Below are positions 17,296 to 25,929 of a stretch of 64,000 nt of DNA, one piece after another; the first letter of the stretch is position 1; each line of letters opens with the position of its first letter. Below the pieces are notes generated by a model. That model had not been told where the DNA came from and searched no databases. It worked only from the letters and a program-made list of their open reading frames with translations. A program made the translations under genes and the position numbers. The stretch is from Pseudomonas sp. PDM18 (GTDB lineage Bacteria > Pseudomonadota > Gammaproteobacteria > Pseudomonadales > Pseudomonadaceae): positions 310,001 to 374,000 of the forward strand of contig NZ_JACVBX010000001.1 of the NCBI RefSeq assembly GCF_014852585.1, read 5' to 3'.

Positions 17296-18654
17296 ATGCG
17301 CAGTCGTAACGCGGCACTATGGAGCGGTGTATTTTTGGCGGTGTCAGGGGCCCATGGGCAGGCCATGACCCTGACTGAAGCTATACAAAGCACGCTGCAG
17401 TACCACCCGGAAATCAGTCAGAGCGTGAACAGTCGCCTGACCGCGGATGAAGAACTCAAGTTTGCCAGGGGAGGTTATCTGCCAACCGTCGATCTCGTGG
17501 CCGGTTACGGCCGGGAGAACACCGACAGCCCGACCACGCGCGCGGCGGGCAATCACAACGATGAAACCCTGACCCGCGGTGATGCGGAAATCCGTCTGCG
17601 GCAGATGCTGTTCGACGGCTTCGGCACCCCCAACGAGGTCAAGCGCAACGAGTCCAACGTCAACTCCAAGGCCTTCCGTATCCTCGGCACTTCGGAAACC
17701 GCTGCCCTGCGCACCGTCGAGGTCTACCTCGATGTGCTCAAGCGCCGCGAGATGGTGGCGCTGGCCAAGAACAACCTGCAGGCCCACGAACGTATCGGCG
17801 ACCAGATCCGCCTGCGCAGCGAGCGCGGCGTCGGCTCCACCGCCGACAACGACCAGGCCATCGCCCGTCTGGCCCTGGCGCAGAACAACCTCTACACCGA
17901 GGAAGTGAACCTGGCCGACGCCGAGGCCAGCTTCTATAGCGCCACCGGCCGCATGCCGGATCAGCTGGAAGCGCCCTCCACGGTCAAGGCGGAGGTTCCG
18001 CCGGACCTGCTGGTGGCCCGGCAGAACATGCTCAGCGACAACCCGCTGCTGAAATCGGCGCAGGCCGACGTCAACGCCGCCGAAGCCCAGTATGAAGCCG
18101 CCAAGGCGCCCTTCTACCCGCGCTTCGACGCCGAGCTGGCCAAGGCGGCCAACAACAACGTCGACGGCGACGAAGGCCACTACAACAGCTGGGAAGCCCA
18201 GGTCGTGATGCGCTACAACCTGTTCAACGGGATGCGCGACAAGGCCCACCTGAACGCCACCTCGCACCAGATCAACGAGGCTCAGGACATCCGCAACAAC
18301 GCACTGCGGCTGCTCAACGAGAACCTCTCGCTGGCCTGGGATGCGATGGAAAACGCCAAGAAGCAGACCCAGCCGGCCCGTGAATACGCCGACTACACCC
18401 GCAAGGTTCGCGAGGCCTACCAGCAGCAGTTCACCCTCGGCCAGCGCACCCTGCTCGACCTGCTGGACAGCGAGAACGAACTGTTCACCGCCAACCGCCG
18501 CTACACCGAAGTCCGCTACACCGAGGAGTACTCGATGTACCGCGTGCTCGGCAGCATGGGCTACCTGCTGAAGTCGCAGCACGTGGTGGCGCCGCATGAA
18601 GCGGTCGCACTGTCGGATGTGAAGAACGAGGCACGCCTGCCTGATCTGAAATAA
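17296..18654 (+). CDS. TolC-family outer membrane channel of the adhesin secretion system (LapE-like)
   Basis: Outer-membrane efflux/secretion protein, 452 residues, forming the exit duct for the adhesin. Residues 1-22 look like a signal peptide (SGVFLAVSGAHGQA). Then come the two internally related TolC repeats: MTLTEAIQSTLQYHPEISQS at the start of the first, LRQMLFDGF in the strand segment, and MRYNLFNGMRDKAHL in the second repeat, with long coiled-coil helices between. TLGQRTLLDLLDSENELFTANRRYTEVRY near residue 380 is the classic type I secretion TolC C-terminal helix. The ATG follows CAGGAG. It is the first gene of the tolC-ABC-HlyD operon, divergent from the adhesin, and PA1875 is the probable P. 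aeruginosa counterpart. Confidence 0.9.
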   Translation: MRSRNAALWSGVFLAVSGAHGQAMTLTEAIQSTLQYHPEISQSVNSRLTADEELKFARGGYLPTVDLVAGYGRENTDSPTTRAAGNHNDETLTRGDAEIRLRQMLFDGFGTPNEVKRNESNVNSKAFRILGTSETAALRTVEVYLDVLKRREMVALAKNNLQAHERIGDQIRLRSERGVGSTADNDQAIARLALAQNNLYTEEVNLADAEASFYSATGRMPDQLEAPSTVKAEVPPDLLVARQNMLSDNPLLKSAQADVNAAEAQYEAAKAPFYPRFDAELAKAANNNVDGDEGHYNSWEAQVVMRYNLFNGMRDKAHLNATSHQINEAQDIRNNALRLLNENLSLAWDAMENAKKQTQPAREYADYTRKVREAYQQQFTLGQRTLLDLLDSENELFTANRRYTEVRYTEEYSMYRVLGSMGYLLKSQHVVAPHEAVALSDVKNEARLPDLK

Positions 18655-18826
18655 GAAAGTCGCACGCGCTCGTCACCTTGCCCCGCGCCGCCCGGCGTCG
18701 GGGCGACGAACGTGAAGCGATACGACGGGGCACGGAACACCCGGCGTCCGGCACGCACCGGCGAGCACCTGCAAGCGCTCGCCGGCGGCTGCCGGCGCGG
18801 GTCCGCCCGGCCCGGGAGGAAGTAGC

Positions 18827-20995
18827 GTGACCATGATCATCCAGGAGCGCGGCGCACCCGCGCCGGGCGATCCGCGCCTGAGCCATGACGACCCTCTGCT
18901 CGACGGCCTGCTGATCCTCTGCCGCCTGCACGGCTGCGCGGTCAGTCGCAACAGCCTGTCCGCCGGCCTGCCGCTGCGCGACCAGCGCCTGTCCCCCGCG
19001 CTGCTGCCCCGTGCCGCCGCGCGTGCCGGCCTGCAGGGCCGCCTGCTGCGCCGCGAGCTGAAGAGCATTTCCAGCCTCAACCTGCCGGTCCTGCTGCTGC
19101 TCAAAGACGGCCGCAGTGCCGTGCTGCGCCAATGGCGCGACGATGGCCAGGCGCTGATCCTGCCCTGCGAAACCGAAGGCGGCGAGCAGGCGGTGAGCGC
19201 CGACGAACTGGCCGCCCAGTACAGCGGCCAGGCCCTGTTCGCCCGGCCTCGCCACGAACTGGAAGCCGCGCGCAAACCCCTGGTGCCGCGCGTCGAGGCC
19301 TGGTTCCGCGACACCCTGCGGCTGTCGCGCTGGCTCTATACCGACGCCCTGGTCGCCAGCCTGCTGATCAACCTGCTGGGCATGCTGGTACCGCTGTTCG
19401 TCATGCAGACCTACGACCGCGTGGTGCCCAACCAGGCCATCTCGACACTCTGGGTGCTCGCCGCCGGCCTGCTGCTGGGCACGCTGTTCGAACTGCTGCT
19501 GCGCGTGCTGCGTTCCAACCTGCTGGACATGGCCGGCAAGAAGACCGACGTGGTGCTCTCCGCCACCCTGTTCGAACGCATCACCGGCATGTCGCTCAAG
19601 GCCAAGCCGGAAACCATCGGCGGCTTCGCCCAGAGCATCCATGACTTCCAGGGCCTGCGCGAATTCCTCACCGCGCTGACCCTGACCAGCCTGATCGACC
19701 TGCCCTTCTCGCTGCTGATGATCCTGGTCATCGGCCTGCTCGGCGGCTGGTTGATCGCCATCCCGCTGCTGGCCTTCCCGCTCACCATCGTCTTCGCCCT
19801 GATCATCCAGAGCCGCCTGCGCGACACCGTGCAGAAGAGCCTGACCCTGGGCGCCGAGCGCCAGGCCCTGCTGATCGAAACCCTCGGCGGCCTGGAAACC
19901 CTCAAGGCCTGCGGCGCCGAGAGCGAGCGCCAGTACCGCTGGGAGGCCACCCACGGCGCCCTGGCGCGGCTGGACAACCATGCGCGCTTCCTCTCCGCGC
20001 TGGCCACCAACGGCACCCTGTTCCTCCAGCAGTTCGCCGGCATGGCGATGATCTGCGCCGGGGTCTACAGCATCCTCGACGGCAACCTCAGCGTCGGCGC
20101 ACTGGTCGCCAGCTACATGCTCAACAGCCGCGTGCTCGCCCCGCTGGGGCAGATCGCCGGGCTGATCACCCGCTACCAGCAGGCGCGCCTGACCATGAAG
20201 AGCACCGACGCGCTGATGGAACTGCCGCAGGAACGCCAGGCTCGCCAGCGCCCGCTGGAGCGCACCCAGCTGCACGGCGCGCTGGAAGTGCGCCAGTTGA
20301 GCTTCAGCTACCCCGAGCAGACCACCCCGGCGCTGAACCACGTCAGCCTGCGCCTGGCCCCCGGCGAGAAGATCGGCATCATCGGCAAGAGCGGCTCGGG
20401 CAAGAGCACCTTCGGCCGCCTGCTGATGGGCTTCTATCACCCCGACGAAGGGCAGATCCTGCTCGACGGCCTGGACCTGCGCCAACTCGACGTCTCCGAC
20501 CTGCGCCAGCAGATCGGCTACGTGGCCCATGACCTGCCGCTGCTGGCCGGCAGCCTGCGCGACAACCTGACCCTCGGCGCACGCTACGTCAGCGACGCGC
20601 GGATGCTCGAAGTGGCCGAGCTGACCGGCGTCAGCGAACTGGCCCGGCAACACCCGGCCGGCTTCGACCGCCCGGTGGGCGAGCGCGGCCAGCTGCTCTC
20701 CGGCGGCCAGCGCCAGGCGGTGCTGATGGCCCGCGCGTTGCTGCTCGACCCGCCGATCCTGCTGCTGGACGAGCCCACCAGCGCGATGGACAACAGCAGC
20801 GAGGAAATCCTGCGCAAGCGCCTGCACGAGGCCTGCCGCGACAAGACCCTGCTGCTGGTCACCCACCGCACCTCGATGCTCAGCCTGGTCGACCGCCTGC
20901 TGGTGCTCGACAGCGGCCGCATCGTCGCCGACGGCCCGAAAGACGCGGTCATCGAAGCATTGCGCAAGGGCCACGTCGGCCCGGCAGCGGGGTAA
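18827..20995 (+). CDS. Type I secretion ABC transporter with C39-like domain (LapB-like)
   Basis: Inner-membrane export ATPase, 722 residues. Residues 1-150 form a C39 peptidase-like domain without the catalytic cysteine context, as in other LapB/HlyB-type exporters, so it should bind rather than cut the substrate. A six-helix membrane domain runs from about residue 165 to 450. The ATPase follows with Walker A IIGKSGSGKST near 519, signature LSGGQRQA near 624, Walker B ILLLDEPTSAMD, and switch histidine VTHRTS. A GTG start at 18827 is favoured because GGGAGGA lies 7 bases upstream; an ATG at 18833 is the alternative. The 172-base GC-rich gap from the TolC gene has no clear gene. Confidence 0.92.
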   Translation: MTMIIQERGAPAPGDPRLSHDDPLLDGLLILCRLHGCAVSRNSLSAGLPLRDQRLSPALLPRAAARAGLQGRLLRRELKSISSLNLPVLLLLKDGRSAVLRQWRDDGQALILPCETEGGEQAVSADELAAQYSGQALFARPRHELEAARKPLVPRVEAWFRDTLRLSRWLYTDALVASLLINLLGMLVPLFVMQTYDRVVPNQAISTLWVLAAGLLLGTLFELLLRVLRSNLLDMAGKKTDVVLSATLFERITGMSLKAKPETIGGFAQSIHDFQGLREFLTALTLTSLIDLPFSLLMILVIGLLGGWLIAIPLLAFPLTIVFALIIQSRLRDTVQKSLTLGAERQALLIETLGGLETLKACGAESERQYRWEATHGALARLDNHARFLSALATNGTLFLQQFAGMAMICAGVYSILDGNLSVGALVASYMLNSRVLAPLGQIAGLITRYQQARLTMKSTDALMELPQERQARQRPLERTQLHGALEVRQLSFSYPEQTTPALNHVSLRLAPGEKIGIIGKSGSGKSTFGRLLMGFYHPDEGQILLDGLDLRQLDVSDLRQQIGYVAHDLPLLAGSLRDNLTLGARYVSDARMLEVAELTGVSELARQHPAGFDRPVGERGQLLSGGQRQAVLMARALLLDPPILLLDEPTSAMDNSSEEILRKRLHEACRDKTLLLVTHRTSMLSLVDRLLVLDSGRIVADGPKDAVIEALRKGHVGPAAG

Positions 20996-22353
20996 TGGCC
21001 ATGCACTTCTCCCAATCGATCCGCGACTACCTGGGCGGCAACGGCGCTCGCGACACCGAATTCATGCCCGAGGTGCAGGGCACCCTGCTGGAGGATTCGC
21101 CCAACGCCACGCGCATCACCTTGTGGGCGGCGCTCGGCCTGTTGGTAGCGGCCATCACCTGGGCCTACTTCGCCGACATAGAAGAGGTGACCAAGGGCGA
21201 AGGCAAGGCCATCCCTTCCTCCAAGGTGCAGACCATCCAGAACCTGGAGGGCGGCATCGTCTCGGAAATCTTCGTCCGCGAAGGCCAGGTGGTGGAGAAG
21301 AACCAGCCACTGCTGCGCCTGGACGACACCCGCTTCTCCTCCAACAAGGGCGAGACCGAGGCCGACCGCAATTCCCTGGAAGCCCGCGTCGAACGCCTGA
21401 GCGCGGAAGCCGAAGGGCGCGAGCCGGTGTTCACCGATGACCTGAAGAAAGACGCACCGCAGGTGGTGGAAGACCAGCTGGCGCTCTACCAGACCCGCAT
21501 GCAGCGGCAGAACAGCGAGCTGAACATCCTCCAGGAGCAGTTGCGGCAGAAGGGCCAGGAGCTGCAGGAGTTCCGCGCCAAGGTGCAGCAGTACCGCTCG
21601 AGCCTCGGCCTGGTGCAGCAGGAAATCAACATGTCCGAGCCGCTGGTGAAAGCCGGTGCGGTGTCACCGGTGGAACTGCTGCGCCTGCGCCGCAGTGCGG
21701 TGGAAATCAGCGGCGACCTCAACGCCACCAACCTCGCCATTCCTCGCGCCGAGGCAGCGGTGAACGAAATCCAGCGCAAGATCGAGGAATCGAAGCTGGG
21801 CTTTCGCAGCGACGCGCTGAAGGAACTCAACGACGTCCGCACCGACCTCAACAAGCTCACCGCCACCAGCCGCGCCATCGACGACAAGGTCAACCGCACC
21901 CTGGTGGTCTCGCCCATGCGCGGCATCGTCAAGCAGCTCAAGGTCAACACCATCGGCGGCGTTGTCCAGCCGGGCAACGACATGGTGGAAATCGTCCCGC
22001 TGGAAGACAACCTGCTGGTGGAAGCGCGGGTGCGCCCGCAGGACATCGCCTTCCTCCACCCCGGCCAGCCGGCCACGGTGAAGTTCACCGCGTACGACTA
22101 CACGATCTACGGCGGCCTCAAGGCCAAGCTGGAACTGATCAGCGCCGACACCATCACCGACGACAAGGGCAACAGCTTCTACATGATCCAGGTGCGCACC
22201 GACAAGAACCACCTGGGCACCGACGCCAAGCCCCTGCTGATCATCCCCGGCATGGTGGCAACGGTGGATATCATCACCGGCGAGAAGAGCGTGCTGGATT
22301 ACATCTTGAAGCCGGTGTTGAAGGCGCGGTGGGAGGCACTGCGGGAACGGTGA
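20995..22353 (+). CDS. HlyD-family membrane fusion protein (LapC-like)
   Basis: Periplasmic adaptor, 452 residues, linking the ABC protein to the TolC-like channel. One N-terminal membrane helix (ITLWAALGLLVAAITWAYFA, about 41-60) follows a short cytoplasmic tail. The biotinyl-lipoyl half motif QNLEGGIVSEIFVREGQVV, a long coiled coil rich in Q and E (about 120-300), and the second half RTLVVSPMRGIVKQLKVNTIGGVVQPG follow. The C terminus has the HlyD signature around LLIIPGMVATVDIITGEKSVLDYILKPV. The ATG overlaps the preceding TAA by one base, indicating translational coupling. A large palindrome follows the stop. Confidence 0.92.
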   Translation: MAMHFSQSIRDYLGGNGARDTEFMPEVQGTLLEDSPNATRITLWAALGLLVAAITWAYFADIEEVTKGEGKAIPSSKVQTIQNLEGGIVSEIFVREGQVVEKNQPLLRLDDTRFSSNKGETEADRNSLEARVERLSAEAEGREPVFTDDLKKDAPQVVEDQLALYQTRMQRQNSELNILQEQLRQKGQELQEFRAKVQQYRSSLGLVQQEINMSEPLVKAGAVSPVELLRLRRSAVEISGDLNATNLAIPRAEAAVNEIQRKIEESKLGFRSDALKELNDVRTDLNKLTATSRAIDDKVNRTLVVSPMRGIVKQLKVNTIGGVVQPGNDMVEIVPLEDNLLVEARVRPQDIAFLHPGQPATVKFTAYDYTIYGGLKAKLELISADTITDDKGNSFYMIQVRTDKNHLGTDAKPLLIIPGMVATVDIITGEKSVLDYILKPVLKARWEALRER

Positions 22354-22371
22354 GTTCTCCGCTCGGGCCTG

Positions 22372-22416
22372 CCCTCACCCCAACCTTCTCCCGGAGGGAG
22401 AGGGTTGGGGTGAGGG
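22372..22416 (+). repeat. Palindromic repeat and probable terminator after the secretion operon
   Basis: Near-perfect 20-bp arms, CCCTCACCCCAACC... against ...GGTTGGGGTGAGGG, around a GGAG centre, 18 bases after the HlyD-like stop. Related CCCTCTCCC palindromes occur at 46057-46148 and 51227-51248. It probably protects or terminates the operon mRNA, though no T run follows. Confidence 0.65.
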
Positions 22417-22441
22417 CTCCTGGTCCAATACAGCTGCCCAC

Positions 22442-22903
22442 TCAGCCTTCTCCCCGCCAATGCGCCCCCGGCCCCTCCTCCGCCAGCTTGTCCCCCGGAT
22501 TGCGCAGCGGGCAGGCCTCCATCGACAGGCAGCCGCAGCCGATGCAGCCATCGAGCTGATCGCGCAGCAGCAGCAACTTCTCGATCCGCTCGTTCAGATC
22601 ATCCCGCCAGCGCGCCGACAAGCGCGCCCAGTCCGCCGCCGACGGGTTGTGCCCTTTGGGCAGCGAAGCCAAGGCCTCGGCGATCTCGCCCAGGGGGATA
22701 CCAACTCTTTGCGCGACCTTGATCACCGCCACCCGGCGCAACGTATCGCGGGAATAGCGGCGCTGGTTGCCGGTGTTGCGCGAGCTGCTGATCAGGCCCT
22801 TGGCCTCATAGAAGTGCAGCGCGGAGACGGCCACGCCGGCACGTCTGGCCAGCTCGCCGACGCTCAGTTCGCGGTGCATGGAGCAGGAAGAAGATTCTTT
22901 CAT
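22442..22903 (-). CDS. soxR: Redox-sensing MerR-family regulator SoxR
   Basis: Homodimeric transcription activator, 153 residues, with a [2Fe-2S] cluster oxidised by redox-cycling compounds such as phenazines. Residues 13-80 form the MerR winged helix ([27 protein letters not shown]). The cluster ligands C120, C123, C125 and C131 are all present in [12 protein letters not shown]. The start at 22903 (MKESSSCS) resembles P. aeruginosa SoxR in length. The gene is divergent from 22978-23337, and the SoxR promoter lies between them, as in PA2273/PA2274. Confidence 0.95.
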   Translation of the reverse strand: MKESSSCSMHRELSVGELARRAGVAVSALHFYEAKGLISSSRNTGNQRRYSRDTLRRVAVIKVAQRVGIPLGEIAEALASLPKGHNPSAADWARLSARWRDDLNERIEKLLLLRDQLDGCIGCGCLSMEACPLRNPGDKLAEEGPGAHWRGEG

Positions 22904-22909
22904 GGGCTA

Positions 22910-22940
22910 TTGACCTCAACTTATGTTGAGGTTTTACCCT
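22910..22940 (+). promoter_or_regulatory. SoxR-dependent promoter
   Basis: TTGACC (-35, 22910-22915) and TACCCT (-10, 22935-22940) are separated by 19 bp, the over-long spacer typical of MerR-family promoters. The dyad CCTCAACTTATGTTGAGG (22914-22931) lies between them and is the SoxR box. It drives the plus-strand gene at 22978. Confidence 0.9.
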
Positions 22941-22977
22941 CGCCTGGCATTCGGTTCAAGACAGGGAGCCCAGGAAC

Positions 22978-23337
22978 ATGACCCAACCCGCCCCGATCAC
23001 CGCCCAGGCCTGCGTGGACAACCCGCATTTCATCCTGCAGATCGAGATCGACGTAACGCCCCAGCAACGCCCGCACATCGCCGCGCGCCTCTGCGATTAC
23101 CTGTCGCACCTGCAGGAATTGTTCTACCGGCGTCCCGGCTACCTCGCCAGCGAGCTGCATGCCGAGGGCGAACCACAGCGCCTGGTCGGCCGCCTGCACT
23201 GGCGCCGCCGGGAAGACTGGGAAGCCGCCTGGGATTGCCGCGCCACCGCCAGCGACCTGTTCGCCGACAGCCTGCTCAGGCTCGGCGCACGGAGCATCCG
23301 CTTCGGCAGCGGCGAGACCGAGCGGGTTCAGGCGTAG
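22978..23337 (+). CDS. SoxR-controlled small monooxygenase-like protein
   Basis: 119-residue protein with the layout of the antibiotic-biosynthesis-monooxygenase (ABM, dimeric alpha/beta barrel) fold. The first strand is HFILQIEIDV, then QRPHIAARLCDYLSHLQELFYRRPGYLASELH, a strand LVGRLHWRRREDWEAAWDC, and a final helix. It is immediately downstream of the SoxR promoter, and its partner arrangement matches PA2274, one of the few SoxR targets in P. aeruginosa. The substrate is unknown; a role in handling a redox-active small molecule is inference. The start follows CCAGGAAC. Confidence 0.8.
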   Translation: MTQPAPITAQACVDNPHFILQIEIDVTPQQRPHIAARLCDYLSHLQELFYRRPGYLASELHAEGEPQRLVGRLHWRRREDWEAAWDCRATASDLFADSLLRLGARSIRFGSGETERVQA

Positions 23338-23457
23338 GGCGTACAACCGTTCGCGGTTGTACGCCGGTACACGGCGCCCCTTCGCCCGCTCCTCGGCCGC
23401 GATCGGAGTGCCCTGGAACACTGGCCAATTGGCGTATAACGCGTAGCGTTATACGCC
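23338..23457. repeat. Pair of GGCGTA-type palindromes
   Basis: Hairpin 1 (23338-23365) has 12-bp arms GGCGTACAACCG / CGGTTGTACGCC closed by TTCG. Hairpin 2 (23431-23457) has arms GGCGTATAACGC / GCGTTATACGCC around GTA. They fill the gap between two convergent genes and can act as terminators for both. A degenerate relative lies at 33974-34001. Confidence 0.75.
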
Positions 23458-23464
23458 CTACGCC

Positions 23465-23905
23465 CTACGCCCTCGCCAGACTCATGTGCAACAGCGGGAA
23501 TGGTCTTCCTTCGCCATCGACGGGCGAACGCCCGGTCTGGACAAAGCCGTAGTGCAGATAGAAACCAACCGCCTGGGGATTCTGCTCGTTGACGTCGACA
23601 CTCAAGGTGCCGCGCAGATCGCGCACGAAATCCAGTAACGCACGGCCAAGGCCTCGCCCCCGGCAATCCGGGTCGATGAAGAGCATTTCCACGTGGCTAT
23701 CGTTGAGGCCGATGAAGCCCTGCGGGCGGTCCTCGGCATCCACCGCCACCCACACCTCGACAGCCGGCAGGTAAAGGTCGCGAACCTGCGGCAGCAGGGC
23801 TTCGATGTCGGAGGGCTGGAGGAAATGGTGGGTCGCGCGCACGGCGCCCAGCCAGATAGCGAGCAGCCGCGGATTGTCCGCAGCGATGCGTTGGCGAATG
23901 AGCAT
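23465..23905 (-). CDS. GNAT acetyltransferase, YjaB-like
   Basis: 146-residue N-acetyltransferase resembling E. coli YjaB throughout: LLAIWLGAVRATHHFL near the N terminus, VEMLFIDPDCRGRGLGRALLDF (acetyl-CoA pyrophosphate loop RGRGLG), and VNEQNPQAVGFYLHYGFVQTGRSPVD. I chose the ATG at 23905 because CAGGATG lies upstream and the length then matches YjaB; the frame is open to 23980. The substrate is unknown. It is single, with the palindrome cluster just past its stop. Confidence 0.85.
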   Translation of the reverse strand: MLIRQRIAADNPRLLAIWLGAVRATHHFLQPSDIEALLPQVRDLYLPAVEVWVAVDAEDRPQGFIGLNDSHVEMLFIDPDCRGRGLGRALLDFVRDLRGTLSVDVNEQNPQAVGFYLHYGFVQTGRSPVDGEGRPFPLLHMSLARA

Positions 23906-24081
23906 GAAATCATCCTGATTCAGCAGATCGATTAGAGATAGCACGTCACCGGGTGACGGCCGCTGGAGCGTCGGCAGCATGAATGCCCGCTTCGCGAATC
24001 AACGCCTGGGCGGGGCACGGCAGAGGCAGCCGGAAAGAGAGGGAGGTCGATCCTACCCAGCCCTCCCCGGTCGGTAAAGCC

Positions 24082-25692
24082 TCACTCGCTCCGCCAATGC
24101 CACTCCTGTTCCCCGCATTCCAACCGCGCCTCCAGCCCCAGCCGGTCGAGAAACGCCGGGTCATGGGACACCACCAGCAGCGCGCCCCGGTACTGCCGCA
24201 AGAGCATTTCCAGCGCCTCGCGGGACGGCAGATCAAGGTGATTGTCCGGCTCGTCGAGGAGCAGCAGCTGGGCCGGGTGCTCGGCGTAGAGCTCGCAGGC
24301 CAGCGCCGCCTTCAGGCGCTCTCCCCCGCTGAGCAGCGAGCTGGGCAACCCGACCCGGGACGCCGGCAGCCCCAGTTGTGCCAGACGCGTCCGCAGCACT
24401 GCGGGGTCCGCCACGCCATTGCGCTGTTGCAACAGTTCAAGCACCGAGCGCTCGGGCAGCAACGCGGCAAGGTGCTGATCCAGGTAGGCGCTGCGGACCT
24501 TCACCTCGCACGACCCGGCCGCCGGACTCAGCGCACCCGCGACCACCTTGAGCAGCGTCGACTTGCCGCTGCCGTTGCGCCCGGTCACCGCCACGCGCCG
24601 GGGGCCGCTCAGTTGCAGGTCCAATGGCGCGGCATTGCCGAATGGCAGCCGCAGTCCCTCCAGCAGCAGCACGCCACGGGCCTGCGGCAACGCGCAGTCA
24701 GGCGCATTCAGGACCACTGCCGTGTCTTCGCATACCTGATCGAAAGCCTCCTGCACCTCCCGCGCCAGCCGCTCCCGACGTTCGTCATGCTGGGTGGCCA
24801 GGCGCGCGATGCTGCCCTGGCTGCGCTCCTTCTGCCGGTCGACGAGGATCTTCGCCTGGTTCGCCTCCTTCGCGTCCCGGCGCCCCTTGGCCTGCCGATG
24901 CTCCTGCCGCTCGCGCTGCTCCTGCATGGCGCGCTGCTGGCGGTCGCGCTCCTGCTTGCGCCGCTGCAGTTCACGCTGAGCGTTGTCCTGCTCCTGCCGG
25001 CGCGCCTCGCGGTAGAACGCATAGTCGCCGCAATAGCTGCGCAAGCCGGTGGCAGACAGCTCGACGATGCGCTGCATGTCGTCCAGCAGCAGGCGGTCGT
25101 GGCTGATGAGCATCAGCCCGCCGCGCCAGCGTTGCAGTTGCTCACGCAGGGCGTCTCGGCCGGCGCGGTCGAGAGGGTTGCTCGGCTCGTCGAGGATCAG
25201 CCAGTCCGCATCGCTGAGCCAGGCGCCGAGCAACGCCACCCGCGTGCACTCGCCACCGCTCAGCCGCGCAGCCGGCGCATCCGCCGCCAGGTGAGCAAGC
25301 CCGGCGTCGGCCAGTTCGGCTTGCAGGCGTGCACGAATATCCCAATGGCCGTCGAGACGTTCGAAATCCGTGGGATCGACCCCACCGGCCTCGACCCGTG
25401 CCAGCGCATCCAGCAGCGGTTGCACGCCGGCCAGATCGGCAACGCTGCGGAACGCCTGTGGCTCGAGGCGCTGCGGCAGGTAATGCACCGGCCCGGACGC
25501 CAGGCAACGACCACTGCCGGGAGCCAGCTCGCCGGCCATGATCCCCGCCAGCACGGACTTGCCCACGCCGTTGCGCCCGACCAGCGCGGTGCGGCGGTCG
25601 TCGAAGGTTTCGTTGAGGTCACTCAGCAGCGGCTCGCCGCTGGGCAGTTGGAAAGAGACGCCTTGCAGCGCCAGGGTGAACGGGCTCGTCAT
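24082..25692 (-). CDS. ABC-F family ATPase with two ABC domains
   Basis: Soluble ABC-F protein, 536 residues, of the family that acts on ribosomes. The first Walker A is GRNGVGKS at 39-46 and its signature is LSGGECTRVALLGAWL. The second Walker A is GRNGSGKST near 371 and its signature is LSGGERLKAALACEL. Between the domains is a long arginine/glutamine-rich coiled-coil linker (EARRQEQDNAQRELQRR onward), corresponding to the P-site tRNA interaction motif. The ATG at 25692 (MTSPFTLALQGVSF) starts right at the first ABC domain; the frame is open to 25830. It is not a close match to EttA, Uup or YheS from what I can see, so its specific role is open. Confidence 0.87.
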   Translation of the reverse strand: MTSPFTLALQGVSFQLPSGEPLLSDLNETFDDRRTALVGRNGVGKSVLAGIMAGELAPGSGRCLASGPVHYLPQRLEPQAFRSVADLAGVQPLLDALARVEAGGVDPTDFERLDGHWDIRARLQAELADAGLAHLAADAPAARLSGGECTRVALLGAWLSDADWLILDEPSNPLDRAGRDALREQLQRWRGGLMLISHDRLLLDDMQRIVELSATGLRSYCGDYAFYREARRQEQDNAQRELQRRKQERDRQQRAMQEQRERQEHRQAKGRRDAKEANQAKILVDRQKERSQGSIARLATQHDERRERLAREVQEAFDQVCEDTAVVLNAPDCALPQARGVLLLEGLRLPFGNAAPLDLQLSGPRRVAVTGRNGSGKSTLLKVVAGALSPAAGSCEVKVRSAYLDQHLAALLPERSVLELLQQRNGVADPAVLRTRLAQLGLPASRVGLPSSLLSGGERLKAALACELYAEHPAQLLLLDEPDNHLDLPSREALEMLLRQYRGALLVVSHDPAFLDRLGLEARLECGEQEWHWRSE

Positions 25693-25841
25693 GCGCAGTA
25701 CCAGATTGATGCCGGAATTCCCCCGGGAACAGGCCAGGGAAGGAAACGGGCCGTGAAACCACGGCGGCATCAATTGCGCATCGGACGAACACCTCGCGAA
25801 GGGGAATGAGGGGCGCAGTATAACGCGCATGCAGTGCTCTT

Positions 25842-25919
25842 GTAGGAGCGAGCTTGCTCGCGAACCCGCCCCACTCCGCAGTCGGAGGACAATCGGTTCG
25901 CGAGCAAGCTCGCTCCTAC
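25842..25919. repeat. REP doublet, copy 2
   Basis: GTAGGAGCGAGCTTGCTCGCGAAC and its inverted partner GTTCGCGAGC...CTCCTAC flank a 30-base spacer in the gap between the ABC-F gene and the DTW-domain gene. Confidence 0.9.
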
Positions 25920-25929
25920 GAAAAGCGGG

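Noticed and set aside
18485-20974. An 829-codon open frame opposite the secretion ABC gene
   Set aside because: Translation is rich in Q, A, G, D and V from codon-position bias. The plus strand carries a complete ABC exporter.
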